50,406 bases of DNA, from contig CAMBSN010000011.1 of assembly GCA_945870505.1 (NCBI GenBank), forward strand, positions 1-50,406. Direction: 5' to 3'. This document shows positions 36,456 to 45,253 of this stretch, piece by piece. A program made the translations under genes and the position numbers. Position 1 is the stretch's first letter. The number at the start of each line of letters is the position of its first letter. Under the pieces are notes generated by a model. The model was not told the origin of the DNA and ran no database searches. It saw nothing but the letters and a program-made list of their open reading frames with translations. The stretch comes from Candidatus Kuenenia stuttgartensis. GTDB lineage: Bacteria > Planctomycetota > Planctomycetia > Pirellulales > UBA1268.

Positions 36456-37255
36456 GGGCGTAACTCCTCCGGGCACATGCGTGGTGGTGGCGGGCTGCCG
36501 CTGGCGGCTGCGCCCACCTCCGCGAGTGTACCCACGAGTGCGATCACGTTCCCGCGGTGAACCCGGCCCATGCGGCCCCCCTCGCAGGCCGCCGACCGCA
36601 CCCCCACAATTTGGGCCCCAATTGCCGCAACCGACGGTAGGTCGTTGGCCGTCAACCGGCCCGCCAGGGCCACTCCCAGGCCACGTGACCGGGCGGCCGC
36701 TACCCAGTCGCGGAGGCGGCTAAGCCCGGCGACATCGAGCAGCCCACCGGCAGACTTGTCGCAGGTGTCGATGAGGATCGTCGAGGCCCCGCCATCCGCG
36801 GCTGCCTCGATCAGCCGGGCGGGGTCTGGAGCCTTCGCGCACTGCCAGTCGGCATAGGCGACCGCCACGAGTTCGATCGGCTCCGTGACGATCGCCGCAA
36901 GCCGTTCATAGGCCGACCGCCAGCGGTCGAGCGGTAGTCTCGAAGGCCCGACCTTCACGGCCTCCGGAAAAGGAAGTCTGGCGGCCGCGAGTTGGGTGGT
37001 GATCGCCTCGACGTGGGCCGCGATCTCGCGCTCGCCGGTGACGAGCTCACCGCAGGCGACCGTCAGCTGCGCCCGACCGGCGACCGCCTCGGCAATCGCG
37101 GCCGTGACGTCGGCATCGGCCCGTCCGAGGGGCCCACGCGACGGCTCCTTCACATCGATGATCGCAGCACCGCCGGCCACGGCCTCCTGCGCTTCGGCGA
37201 CCGACCGCACGCTCACCAGCAGTCCAGCCGCCAGCCGGCTTCTGATGGTGTTCAT
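36452..37255 (-). CDS. mfnB: (5-formylfuran-3-yl)methyl phosphate synthase
   Basis: 267 residues. MfnB condenses two glyceraldehyde-3-phosphate molecules into the furan precursor of methanofuran. The sequence shows GLLVSVRSVAEAQEAVAGGA, then IIDVKEPSRGPLG with the catalytic-type Lys36, VKVGPSRLP and STILIDTCDKSAGGLLD with a second Lys. These are the family hallmarks (formerly DUF556). It lies 21 kb from the H4MPT cluster yet belongs to the same C1-carrier chemistry. It overlaps by ATGA both the upstream membrane-protein gene and the downstream small gene, giving a three-gene operon. Confidence 0.87.
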   Translation of the reverse strand: MNTIRSRLAAGLLVSVRSVAEAQEAVAGGAAIIDVKEPSRGPLGRADADVTAAIAEAVAGRAQLTVACGELVTGEREIAAHVEAITTQLAAARLPFPEAVKVGPSRLPLDRWRSAYERLAAIVTEPIELVAVAYADWQCAKAPDPARLIEAAADGGASTILIDTCDKSAGGLLDVAGLSRLRDWVAAARSRGLGVALAGRLTANDLPSVAAIGAQIVGVRSAACEGGRMGRVHRGNVIALVGTLAEVGAAASGSPPPPRMCPEELRP

Positions 37256-37860
37256 CGTTGCGACACCGGCGTCATCCGCCTCTTCGCCTCGAGCAGCCGT
37301 GCCGAGATGTCGCGGGCGATCGCCTGCGAGAGCGGCTCGCACCAGCGGCCGTCGAACACCACGTTGCCATCCTCCCACGAGCCCCACGCCGACGCCACCG
37401 GCCGCGACCGCCATTCGACCGCCCGTTCGGCCAGCCGCATCACGAGGGTGCTCACGCGGCGGTCGGCCGTCTCGTCGTCGGCACCGAGCGGCTGTGAGCC
37501 CGGAAAGATGCACTCGACCACTTCCAGCGGCACCCGCTGCACGCCCAGCGGCGAAAGCCGCACTTCGAGAGCGCCACCGCGACACGCGAGCCTCGGCCGG
37601 GAAGCAGCCCAGAGAAATGCTGCCGCGACCATCAGGCCCGCCAGGCAGGCTGCGGCCACGACTGCGACTCCCCACGCCGGCGGGCGGACCGCGATCAGCA
37701 CGGCCACGGCGACCGCCGCGACGGCCATCATCGCGACGAACAGCACGGCCGCCGGCCGCGGGTTGGCCCGCAGCCAGACCTCGGCCGCGGCGTGGGTCGC
37801 TCGGCTCAGTTCCGCTTCCGCCGTCGCCTGAGCTTGCATACGATCTGCCGTCAATCCCAT
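37252..37860 (-). CDS. Membrane protein with two N-terminal helices
   Basis: About 202 residues. Two hydrophobic helices (PAAVLFVAMMAVAAVAVAVLI and WGVAVVAAACLAGLMVAAAFL) are followed by a soluble domain (RLACRGGALEVRLSPLGVQRVPLEVVECIF, WEDGNVVFDGRWC). This resembles a bacterial PH-like fold behind a membrane anchor, but the match is weak. Its stop overlaps the mfnB start (ATGA). Starts at 37839 and 37884 are also possible. The gene is divergent from the antiporter gene, with almost no gap. Confidence 0.6.
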   Translation of the reverse strand: MGLTADRMQAQATAEAELSRATHAAAEVWLRANPRPAAVLFVAMMAVAAVAVAVLIAVRPPAWGVAVVAAACLAGLMVAAAFLWAASRPRLACRGGALEVRLSPLGVQRVPLEVVECIFPGSQPLGADDETADRRVSTLVMRLAERAVEWRSRPVASAWGSWEDGNVVFDGRWCEPLSQAIARDISARLLEAKRRMTPVSQR

Positions 37861-37882
37861 GTCACGATGGAGGTTCCCAGCC

Positions 37883-39442
37883 ATGCACGACGCAGCACCC
37901 GCCGACGCTGGTCGCCTGCCGCTTTGGGGCATCGCCTTCGCCTTAGCCGCCTACCTGGCTGCAGCAGCGGTGGGACTGCCGCAACATGGTCGCGATTTGC
38001 TGGTCCGCTCACAAGCGGCCCATGCTGGCGACCACGCCGCGGCCCCGCACGGCGACGCTGCCGCTCCGGAGAGTCACGCCGTCGCAGCGCCGCCGGTGGC
38101 CACGGTCCTTCCGTTTGCCCTCCTGCTGGCGGCGATCGCGATCCTGCCGCTCACCCCGGGCCTGTCGCACTGGTGGGAGCACAACTCCAGCAAGCTCCTC
38201 GTCGCGGGCCTGCTCGCGGCCGTCACGCTCGGCTACTACCTCCTCGGCCACCGCCATCCGATCGACCTCCACTTCCCAGCCCACGCGGTGGTGCAGCCGG
38301 CGGCGGCAGGGCTTTCATGGAGCACCGTCGGCACGGTGCTCGTCAACGCGATCCTGGCCGAATACATCCCCTTCATCACGCTGCTCTTCGCGCTTTACGT
38401 GATCACCGGCGGCGTGCGGATCGAGGGCGACCTCGAGGCCACGCCCACGACCAACGCCGCATTCCTGGCGGTGGGCGCGGTGCTCGCGAGCTTCATCGGC
38501 ACGACAGGCGCCGCGATGCTGCTGGTGCGGCCGCTGCTGGAGACCAACCGCGAGCGGCGGCAGGTGGCCCACACGCTGGTGTTCTTCATCTTCATCGTCT
38601 GCAACTGTGGCGGGCTGCTCCTGCCGATCGGCGACCCGCCGCTGTTCCTGGGCTACCTCCAGGGCGTCGATTTCCTCTGGACGATGTCGCTCTGGAACGA
38701 ATGGCTGTTCACCAACGGGGCGCTGCTGGTCATCTACTGGCTCTGGGACACGCTCATCGCCCATCCCCGCGAGACGCGGGCCGACGTCGTCCGCGACCGG
38801 CTTCTCACCCGCAGCCTCCGCTTCAGCGGCCTCTGGCCCAACCTGCCGCTGATGGCGGGCGTGATCGCCGCCGTGGCCTTCCTCGATCCGTCGAAGCCGT
38901 TTCCGGGCACCTCCTGGCATCCGTGGATCTACCTGCGGGAGACGGTGCTTCTCGGCCTCGTCGGACTGTCGCTGCTCCTGGGCTCGGGCGAGGTCCGCCG
39001 CAAGAATGCCTTCACGTACGGGGCGATTCTCGAGGTGGCGGCGCTCTTCATCGGCATCTTCATCTGCATGCAGCCCGCCCTGGCTCTACTCCACGTCCAC
39101 GGCGCCAGCCTCGGCCTCTCGTCGCCGCAGTCGTATTTCTGGGCCACGGGGTCGCTCTCCTCGGTGCTTGACAACGCCCCGACCTATCTCGTGTTTTTCG
39201 AGGCGGCCGGTATCGACCCGACCGACGGCCTCACCGGCGAAGAGGCCCGGCTCCTCTCAGCGATCAGCCTCGGGGCGGTGTTTCTGGGGGCGATGACCTA
39301 CATCGGCAACGGCCCCAACTTCATGGTCAAGGCGATCGCCGAGCAGTCGGGCGTGAAGATGCCGAGTTTCTTCGGCTACGTGATGTACAGTATGGGAGTT
39401 CTGCTGCCGGTGTTCGCCGTGATGGCGTGGCTCTTCGTGTAG
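37883..39442 (+). CDS. Sodium:proton antiporter, NhaD / citrate-transporter superfamily
   Basis: 519 residues with about 12 to 13 membrane helices. An N-terminal helix is followed by a His/Ala-rich loop (about 40-72), probably periplasmic. Family segments include NAILAEYIPFITLLFALYVI, SFIGTTGAAMLLVRPLLE, CGGLLLPIGDPPLFLGYL and SSVLDNAPTYLVFFE, then TYIGNGPNFMVKAIAEQSG. These last two are the paired membrane hairpins with unwound helices (GDPP, DNAPT, GNGPN) typical of the ion-transporter superfamily. ATG at 37883 is preceded by GGAGG at the right distance. An earlier in-frame ATG at 37859 has no such site. Confidence 0.88.
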   Translation: MHDAAPADAGRLPLWGIAFALAAYLAAAAVGLPQHGRDLLVRSQAAHAGDHAAAPHGDAAAPESHAVAAPPVATVLPFALLLAAIAILPLTPGLSHWWEHNSSKLLVAGLLAAVTLGYYLLGHRHPIDLHFPAHAVVQPAAAGLSWSTVGTVLVNAILAEYIPFITLLFALYVITGGVRIEGDLEATPTTNAAFLAVGAVLASFIGTTGAAMLLVRPLLETNRERRQVAHTLVFFIFIVCNCGGLLLPIGDPPLFLGYLQGVDFLWTMSLWNEWLFTNGALLVIYWLWDTLIAHPRETRADVVRDRLLTRSLRFSGLWPNLPLMAGVIAAVAFLDPSKPFPGTSWHPWIYLRETVLLGLVGLSLLLGSGEVRRKNAFTYGAILEVAALFIGIFICMQPALALLHVHGASLGLSSPQSYFWATGSLSSVLDNAPTYLVFFEAAGIDPTDGLTGEEARLLSAISLGAVFLGAMTYIGNGPNFMVKAIAEQSGVKMPSFFGYVMYSMGVLLPVFAVMAWLFV

Positions 39443-39492
39443 CAGCCGAGCCTTCCCTTTTCGGGCCGACGGCGAACCCCCGGCCCCCACGC

Positions 39493-40698
39493 ATGAACGC
39501 CCGCCCCGACTCCGATTTCGAGGTCGTCGAAACCGACTCCCAGGTTCGCGACCTCGTGGACCGCCTCGCCCCCCACCCGCACGTTTGCTTCGACACCGAG
39601 TTTGTGTCGGAGCACACCTACCGCAGCCAGCTCTGCCTGGTGCAGGTGGCCGCGCCCGGCATCCTTGCCGTCATCGACACGCTCAAGGCCCGCGACCTCG
39701 ACCCGTTCTGGAGGCTCCTCGCCGAGCCCGGCCGCACGACGGTCGTCCACGCCGGCCGCGAGGAGTTTGGCTTTATTCTCCACGCGATCCAGGCGCGGCC
39801 CTCGCATCTGTTCGACGTGCAGGTCGCCGCGGGCCTCGTGGACCACGACTTTCCCGCCGGCTACGCCTCGATCGTTCGCCGCTTCCTCAACCTCCCGACC
39901 AACAAGGGCGAGACGCGGACAGACTGGCGGCAGCGGCCGCTCACTCAGGCACAGCTCGAATACGCCGTCGACGACGTCCGTCACCTGGAGCAGCTCTGGC
40001 GAAAGCTGGAGCGGAAGCTCGAGTCGCTCGGCCGCGTCGACTGGATGCAAGACGAGATGGTGGCCTGGCAGGACGACGTCGAGGAGTCGTTCAGCCGCAA
40101 GCGATGGCGGAGGGTGTCGGGGCTCAACGGCCTCTCCCGCCGCGAACTGGCCGTGGCCCGCGAGCTCTGGCACTGGCGCGACTCGGTGGCCGAAGAGCGC
40201 GATATGCCGCCCAAGCGGGTGCTCCGCGACGACCTCTTGGTGGAGCTCTGCAAGCGGAAGAGCGCCGACGAGCGGCAGATCTCGGCGATCCGCGGCATGC
40301 AGCGGTCCGACCTGCGGTACATCGTCCAGGGGCTCTCCGAGGCAATCGCCCGCGGCCTCGAACTCCCCGAGGAGGAATGCCCGGGCGGCGAGCGGCACCG
40401 TGCCCCACCGCCGCAACTGGCGATGCTCGGCCAGTTCCTCGCCACCGCCGTGGCGGGCATGTGCCGCAGCGAGCACCTGGCGCCGGCGCTCGTCGGCACG
40501 TCGTCCGACATGCGCGACCTGCTCTCCTACAAGCTCGGCTACTACGACGACGAGCGGCCCCCGCTGCTCGCCACCGGCTGGCGGTCGCGGGTGGTGGGCG
40601 ACCTCGTGGACGACCTGCTCGCAGGCCGCGCCGCACTCCGCATCGGCGACATCAAGTCGCACGACCCGCTCGTGATCGAGCGCTGGGGCGACCGCTGA
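39493..40698 (+). CDS. rnd: Ribonuclease D
   Basis: 3'-5' exoribonuclease acting on tRNA and other structured RNA. It has 401 residues: a DEDDy exonuclease domain (about 10-200) and C-terminal HRDC-type helical domains (about 205-400). Exo I is DTEF (Asp34, Glu36), and Exo III has Tyr157 and Asp161 in LEYAVDDV. Exo II is HAGREEF where E. coli has HAGSEDL, so the metal-ligand Asp is a Glu. ATG at 39493 begins the conserved part. The last helices contain DLVDDLLAGRAALRIGD. Confidence 0.93.
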   Translation: MNARPDSDFEVVETDSQVRDLVDRLAPHPHVCFDTEFVSEHTYRSQLCLVQVAAPGILAVIDTLKARDLDPFWRLLAEPGRTTVVHAGREEFGFILHAIQARPSHLFDVQVAAGLVDHDFPAGYASIVRRFLNLPTNKGETRTDWRQRPLTQAQLEYAVDDVRHLEQLWRKLERKLESLGRVDWMQDEMVAWQDDVEESFSRKRWRRVSGLNGLSRRELAVARELWHWRDSVAEERDMPPKRVLRDDLLVELCKRKSADERQISAIRGMQRSDLRYIVQGLSEAIARGLELPEEECPGGERHRAPPPQLAMLGQFLATAVAGMCRSEHLAPALVGTSSDMRDLLSYKLGYYDDERPPLLATGWRSRVVGDLVDDLLAGRAALRIGDIKSHDPLVIERWGDR

Positions 40699-40721
40699 CG
40701 AGCGCTGCTCAGCGCCCCCAC

Positions 40722-40746
40722 GTAGGTGCAGGTTGTCAACCTGCAC
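40722..40746. repeat. REP hairpin (forward, GTAG foot)
   Basis: GTAG at 40722-40725, then GTGCAGGTTG and its complement, in the convergent gap after rnd. Confidence 0.9.
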
Positions 40747-40788
40747 AAGCATTCCGCGGCAAGCCGCGCAGCGAGGGGCTCCCTCGTC

Positions 40789-40866
40789 GCGGTAAGGCGG
40801 TGGCAGAAGGCCAACGTCTCATCTGGCTGCCACACACAGGGGCGGTGTTTCATGCGCCGCCGGCCT
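40789..40866. repeat. 78-bp dispersed block, copy 1
   Basis: Shares a long, nearly identical stretch with 49327-49404 (GGTAAGGCGGTGGCAGAAGG, ACGTCTCATCTGGCTG, GCGGTGTTTCA). Both copies lie about 40 to 45 bases after a forward REP hairpin. No reading frame is conserved between them. Confidence 0.8.
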
Positions 40867-40955
40867 CGCACGCGGGCGACGAACGAACACATCCTCACCC
40901 CGAGCCACCACGAGCCACCACGGAGTGAAGTGAGTTTGACGAGCGTCTTGAGAAC

Positions 40956-41717
40956 TCACGCACGGGGAGAAGGCACCGGTTCATGCACGGGCTTGCTGAC
41001 CGTGATGATCTCCAAAGTGCCGAAGTAGAACTTCCGGCTGAAGACCTCCGCGAATCCTACGTTCGTCAGGTCTCGGCGGAGCGACTCCCGGTCGGGAAAG
41101 TGCCAGAGGGATTTGGCGATATACGCGTACACAGCCGGCTGGCGGTGGAGCACGAGGCCCCAGAACGATCCCCACAGGTACAGAACCGCAAAGCTGAGAC
41201 GCTGCAAGAAACGATTCGGAGATTTGGAGAAGTCCAAGAAGGCTGCGGTACCGCCAGGCCGCAACACGCGGTGGATTTCCTGCAATGCGACCGTCAGCGA
41301 GGGAGCATTCCGCAAGGCATAGCTTCCCGTAACGATGTCGATGCTGGCGGAAGGGAACGGCAAGCGATGCATGTCGCCCAGTTGCAGTGTGACGTTTGGG
41401 AAAGTATTTCGTGCCTGTGCGATGTGCAACATTTCTGGTGTGAGATCAATGCCGCACACCGTTCCTTGTGGGTAGCGCCGAGCCAAGGCGAACGACACAT
41501 CACCGGTCCCGCAAGCCAGGTCCACGCAGACGGGAGCAAGGCCGGTTGGTAACGAGTCGAGGAGCACTCGCTTCCAGGCCTGATCGCGGCCCAACGAAAG
41601 GGCCCGAGTGACCAGGTCGTAGCGTTTCGCCACCTCGGCAAACAGCAGTTCGTTGTACTCGCGTTTGGCTGTAGGAGTGCGGAGGTAATCCGTACGGTCG
41701 GAGGGCAGATGCGCCAT
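40956..41717 (-). CDS. UbiE/MenG-type SAM-dependent methyltransferase
   Basis: 253 residues. It methylates a carbon of a quinol or phenol ring, by family. The SAM site reads VCVDLACGTGDVSFALA (about 63-79), then GTVCGIDLTPEML, LQLGDMHRLPFPSASIDIVTGSYALRN and the post-motif VLRPGGTAAFLDFSKSP. The segment VYAYIAKSLWHFPDRE also matches UbiE/MenG. The start at 41717 was chosen over upstream ATGs because the family begins here. GC is clearly lower than in the neighbours (bases 41401-41460 are 29/60 GC). Its neighbour 38 bases upstream is a flavoprotein, and a type III PKS cluster follows, so a ring-modifying role is inferred. Confidence 0.85.
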   Translation of the reverse strand: MAHLPSDRTDYLRTPTAKREYNELLFAEVAKRYDLVTRALSLGRDQAWKRVLLDSLPTGLAPVCVDLACGTGDVSFALARRYPQGTVCGIDLTPEMLHIAQARNTFPNVTLQLGDMHRLPFPSASIDIVTGSYALRNAPSLTVALQEIHRVLRPGGTAAFLDFSKSPNRFLQRLSFAVLYLWGSFWGLVLHRQPAVYAYIAKSLWHFPDRESLRRDLTNVGFAEVFSRKFYFGTLEIITVSKPVHEPVPSPRA

Positions 41718-41755
41718 TGGAAGACAGCCGTGGGTGGAAGAGAGGATCGTGGTCG

Positions 41756-42946
41756 TTACGGCACATCTGCGGAGGCATAGGGGCGAGGACGATTCAGCCA
41801 CCGGATCACGGGCGTGGCCAGAAACGGCACGTGACTCAGCAGCGCCACGTTCAACTCCGTCAGGCGTTGGTGGCGAAGACTCTGCGTCACGAGTCGACAG
41901 AGGCGCATTCTTCCTCGTAGCAATCGCTCTCGCATCCGAATCCATTGTCGCGGCAGGTCATCGGAGTAACGCTGGGCCGCATGATGGGCGACGCCCGCAA
42001 CAGCAGCGCCGGAAGCGATCGCCCAGGCCATGCCCTCGCCGGTGAAAGGTTCGATGTATCCAGCTGCATCGCCCACGAAGAAAATACGTCGTCCTGCGGG
42101 CGGTGTCGTCTGTCGCGACAGGGGGTTTGTCCCATGCCACTCGAGCTCGCAGACACCCTGCAGCCGCGGCAACGAAGAGTCTTGGAGAATGCGATGCACC
42201 GTTTCTCCCGGGCCCCAGCGCTTGACCGCGGCGGGGTCGAGTGCAGCGGCCAGTTCCAAATGGCCATCTTCAACCTGCAACGCCCCGATATACCCTTCGC
42301 GACCCACGACCATTTGAATCGTGCCTGGCTGGTAGCCTTCAGGCGCGCGTGCCATCGCTGCTGACACGCCGATGCGCGAGCGGGGGTTGACGGACTGTAC
42401 GCAGTCTCGAGTTTCTCTGGCCAACCGACCGGCCAGGCCATCTGCAGCCACCACAATCCGCGACACAATCTCGCCTTCCGTTTCACCTTGATTCAGACGC
42501 AGCCTGCAGCGGTCGCTGTCCACTTCGACCAGATGCGCTTCCGTACGGAGCAAGAGCGAAGCGCCTGCCGCCGCCGCTTCGCGGGCGAGCTGCGTATCAA
42601 GCCACGCACGCGAGAGGGCCGCCCCGGTGGGAAGCGGGAGATAGGCATGGCGTGTGCCTGCGGAAAGGAAGACGCCGCGCACGGATGGCGCGTGGCTGTC
42701 AACCAGTAAGGAGGTCAGATTCAACTGCGCCAGGCTGGCCAAGGCATTCGCATTGAGAAAACACCCGCAGACCTTACGACGTGGAAAAGCAGCTTTGTCC
42801 ACCAGGAGAACTCTGCTGCCGCGACGAGCCGCTTCTCTGGCAGCGATGGATCCCGATAAGCCGGCCCCCACGACGACGATGTCCCACTCTTCGCGACAGG
42901 CATCCTCAACCGTGAGCGTTTCGGCGATCGAAGGGGATCCTGTCAT
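41756..42946 (-). CDS. FAD-dependent oxidoreductase (geranylgeranyl reductase / UbiH-like family)
   Basis: 396 residues. Flavoprotein of the p-hydroxybenzoate hydroxylase fold. It shows DIVVVGAGLSG (GxGxxG at 27-32), LLVDKAAFPRRKVCGCF and VVAADGLAGRLAR. The C-terminal FAD motif is FFVGDAAGYIEPFTGEGM. The KVCGCF segment and the GD-motif variant resemble geranylgeranyl-reductase-like and halogenase-like enzymes; ring hydroxylation is also possible. Below-average GC. It is transcribed with the UbiE-like gene and is probably part of the polyketide cluster. Confidence 0.85.
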   Translation of the reverse strand: MTGSPSIAETLTVEDACREEWDIVVVGAGLSGSIAAREAARRGSRVLLVDKAAFPRRKVCGCFLNANALASLAQLNLTSLLVDSHAPSVRGVFLSAGTRHAYLPLPTGAALSRAWLDTQLAREAAAAGASLLLRTEAHLVEVDSDRCRLRLNQGETEGEIVSRIVVAADGLAGRLARETRDCVQSVNPRSRIGVSAAMARAPEGYQPGTIQMVVGREGYIGALQVEDGHLELAAALDPAAVKRWGPGETVHRILQDSSLPRLQGVCELEWHGTNPLSRQTTPPAGRRIFFVGDAAGYIEPFTGEGMAWAIASGAAVAGVAHHAAQRYSDDLPRQWIRMRERLLRGRMRLCRLVTQSLRHQRLTELNVALLSHVPFLATPVIRWLNRPRPYASADVP

Positions 42947-43023
42947 GAGAAAAGAATAGTACGGTCAATGGTGCTGTCGCAAGCTGCGGTTCATCACCAA
43001 TCCGGGGCTCATCCGCAGAATCC

Positions 43024-43806
43024 CTACACACCTGGGCGAGCCGCTCGAACCGCCGCCGTCAGTCGCGGCGGCACCCGTCCCAGCGGGCCGAATCCCACGC
43101 CCGGATACCCTGGCACGCGGGCCTGGTACTCGCGATAGGTGTCGCCCATGAAGTGCACCAGGCGGCCGTCTTTGAGCGCGCTGCCGATGAAGATGTAGGT
43201 CGTCCAGACGGCCATCAGCACGACGCGGTCGAGCGAAACAACGGGCACGAACCAGATCAGTCCCAGGAAACTTAGGTAGACCGGATGCCGCAGGAAGCGG
43301 TAGGCCCCCCGCTCGACGAACACCCGCTTCGGCTGCGGGAGGCCGCGTGCCCAGTGCCACCAGGGCGTCAAGCCGGTCTGCCAGCCCAGGCCCGTGAGAG
43401 CAAGGCTGTAGACGAGCGCGACCCACGACGCCGCAAACGCGGTCGACACGGCGCGGTCGAAAGGCGCGGCCCAGCGCCAGGCCACCACGGCGGTGGGCTG
43501 CCAATAGAAGATCGCCAGCAGCAGCACGGCACAGGTGACCACGCAGTAGAAGCAGCCGTAAAACGGACCGTACAGGCCGGCCGACACGATCCTGCGCCGC
43601 ACCGACGGCAGGAGGAACACGCTGTGCGGCACGGCGAACAATAGCGCCAGCAGCGCGTCGATGCCGAGTGCCGCTGCGAGCCCGAGTGGCGATGCCCGCA
43701 GGTCATCCGGCTGCGGTCCCTTCAGGAACCAAAACAGGTGCCACACCGTGAAGGCGAAGAGCGCCTGTGTTGCCAACCCGAAGGCGATTCCGAACAACGT
43801 GCGCAT
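43024..43806 (-). CDS. Membrane methyltransferase, NnrU / isoprenylcysteine-methyltransferase-like
   Basis: 260 residues with about six membrane helices. It contains the superfamily motif RGAYRFLRHPVYLSFLGL near residue 185 and a C-terminal GDTYREYQARVPGYPG. These fit the ICMT/NnrU/MddA group of membrane S-, O- or C-methyltransferases. Known parallel: in Bacillus a protein of this superfamily (BpsB) methylates alkylpyrones made by the adjacent type III PKS. That makes the location next to a PKS here meaningful. Start 43806 has AGGAG upstream; 43827 is an alternative. Confidence 0.82.
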   Translation of the reverse strand: MRTLFGIAFGLATQALFAFTVWHLFWFLKGPQPDDLRASPLGLAAALGIDALLALLFAVPHSVFLLPSVRRRIVSAGLYGPFYGCFYCVVTCAVLLLAIFYWQPTAVVAWRWAAPFDRAVSTAFAASWVALVYSLALTGLGWQTGLTPWWHWARGLPQPKRVFVERGAYRFLRHPVYLSFLGLIWFVPVVSLDRVVLMAVWTTYIFIGSALKDGRLVHFMGDTYREYQARVPGYPGVGFGPLGRVPPRLTAAVRAARPGV

Positions 43807-43989
43807 CCCCGCGGTGCTCCTGGCCATGAGAGTGGGGGACGGTGCGACCCTGCGTGACCCGGACACTTCGAGCCACCGCGCTCCGCTGACATGGTACCGT
43901 ATGGAACCGGAGCCGACACTGTGGTGGCCAGCGAGGCGACGGCAGTTCATGGGTTCCCCAAGCCGACGAAGGCCACAGGCGCAGATCGC

Positions 43990-45153
43990 ATGGGTGTTGT
44001 GCTGTCCGATTTCCGGCCGGTCTACCTGACCGAGCTGGTGAAGCAGGAAAAGCTCCGGGAAATATCGATTCGCTTCGCCGAATTCGTGGCCGGTTCGAAT
44101 GCCGCGCCTGGCACTATCCGGGCAGCGTGGGAGAAGTACTGCGTTTCCCCCAGGCACATCGAGTCGCGGCGAATATCCGTGCTCCCGGATGCGGAGGCCG
44201 CAAAGGACCCCGCCGACCTCGATTTTGCCACGATCCCCTTCACCAGCACGTTCCTGGCGAAGGCCGGTGGACCCGACATCGACGACCGGCTGGCGATCTT
44301 CCGAGAACACGCGCGGGCGGCGCTCGAAAAGATGTATCCCCACGGAGACGACGCCCCCGGCGAGTTGATCCACGTTTCGACGACCGGCTACCGGCTGCCC
44401 AGTCCGGTGCACGAACTGGTCTCCGAGAGGAACTGGTTCCGCACGACCGTCAGCCACTGCTACCACCAGGGCTGCTACGGCGCGTTTCCCGCGGTGCGGA
44501 TGGCCGCCGGCTCCCTGGCGGCAGCGCAGAGCGGGCTGGCGAGGGCGGGCGGGCGGGTCGACATCGCTCACACCGAGATCTGCTCGATCCACGTGGCCCC
44601 CGACTGCCTCGACGCCGAGCACATCATCTGCGACAGCCTGTTCGCCGACGGCTTCATCCGCTACTCGGCGTTCACGGACGACGCGTTTCGGGAGCGCGGG
44701 GGTCGCGGCCTCGAGGTGATCCGGTATGCAGACACGACGATCCCGAATTCCCTGGACGCCATGACGTGGAGGCCGATTGTCAACCGATTCGAGATGACGC
44801 TCTCGATCGACGTGCCACGGCTCATCGCCGCCCACACGGAGGAGTTCATCGGCACCCTGCTGAAGGACGCCGGCCTCGACCTCCAGTCCGACAAGGGTGA
44901 CATCATCTGGGTGATCCACCCCGGCGGGCCGGCGATCGTCGATCTCGTCGGCAGCTGCCTGCAGCTCTCGAAGGACCAGATCTCGCTCAGCAAGGCCGCC
45001 CTCCGCGAAGGAGGCAACAAGAGCTCAGCCACGGTGCCGCACATCTGGGATCGCCTCCTGCGCGACCCGGACGTCAAGCAGGGCACGCTGGTCGTCAGCC
45101 TGGCCTTCGGACCGGGCCTTACGGCCGCGGCGATGATCGCACGCGTGGTCTGA
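43990..45153 (+). CDS. Type III polyketide synthase (chalcone-synthase-like)
   Basis: 387 residues. Homodimeric enzyme that extends an acyl starter with malonyl units and cyclises it, without an ACP tether. The complete catalytic triad is visible: Cys162 in GCYGAFPAVRMA, His310 in VIHPGGPAIVD and Asn343 in REGGNKSSATV, almost at the chalcone-synthase positions. Other features are VSTTGYRLPSPVHEL and SFADGFIRY-like LFADGFIRYSAF. ATG at 43990 matches family length; 43891 is an alternative. It starts the plus-strand operon PKS-ACP-KS-methyltransferase. The expected product type is an alkylresorcinol or alkylpyrone. Confidence 0.88.
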   Translation: MGVVLSDFRPVYLTELVKQEKLREISIRFAEFVAGSNAAPGTIRAAWEKYCVSPRHIESRRISVLPDAEAAKDPADLDFATIPFTSTFLAKAGGPDIDDRLAIFREHARAALEKMYPHGDDAPGELIHVSTTGYRLPSPVHELVSERNWFRTTVSHCYHQGCYGAFPAVRMAAGSLAAAQSGLARAGGRVDIAHTEICSIHVAPDCLDAEHIICDSLFADGFIRYSAFTDDAFRERGGRGLEVIRYADTTIPNSLDAMTWRPIVNRFEMTLSIDVPRLIAAHTEEFIGTLLKDAGLDLQSDKGDIIWVIHPGGPAIVDLVGSCLQLSKDQISLSKAALREGGNKSSATVPHIWDRLLRDPDVKQGTLVVSLAFGPGLTAAAMIARVV

Positions 45154-45253
45154 ATCAGACGTGGCCGGCGCATCGACTGGCTTTCCCGGAGCGTGTAAAC
45201 TATTGCGGTTTCCCCTCCGAAGTGCAGGGAACCATCGCTTCCTGGAGGCACAC

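Noticed and set aside
43024-44919. A 631-residue minus-strand protein overlapping the PKS
   Set aside because: The segment over 43807-44919 mirrors the type III PKS gene. Only the membrane methyltransferase part is real.
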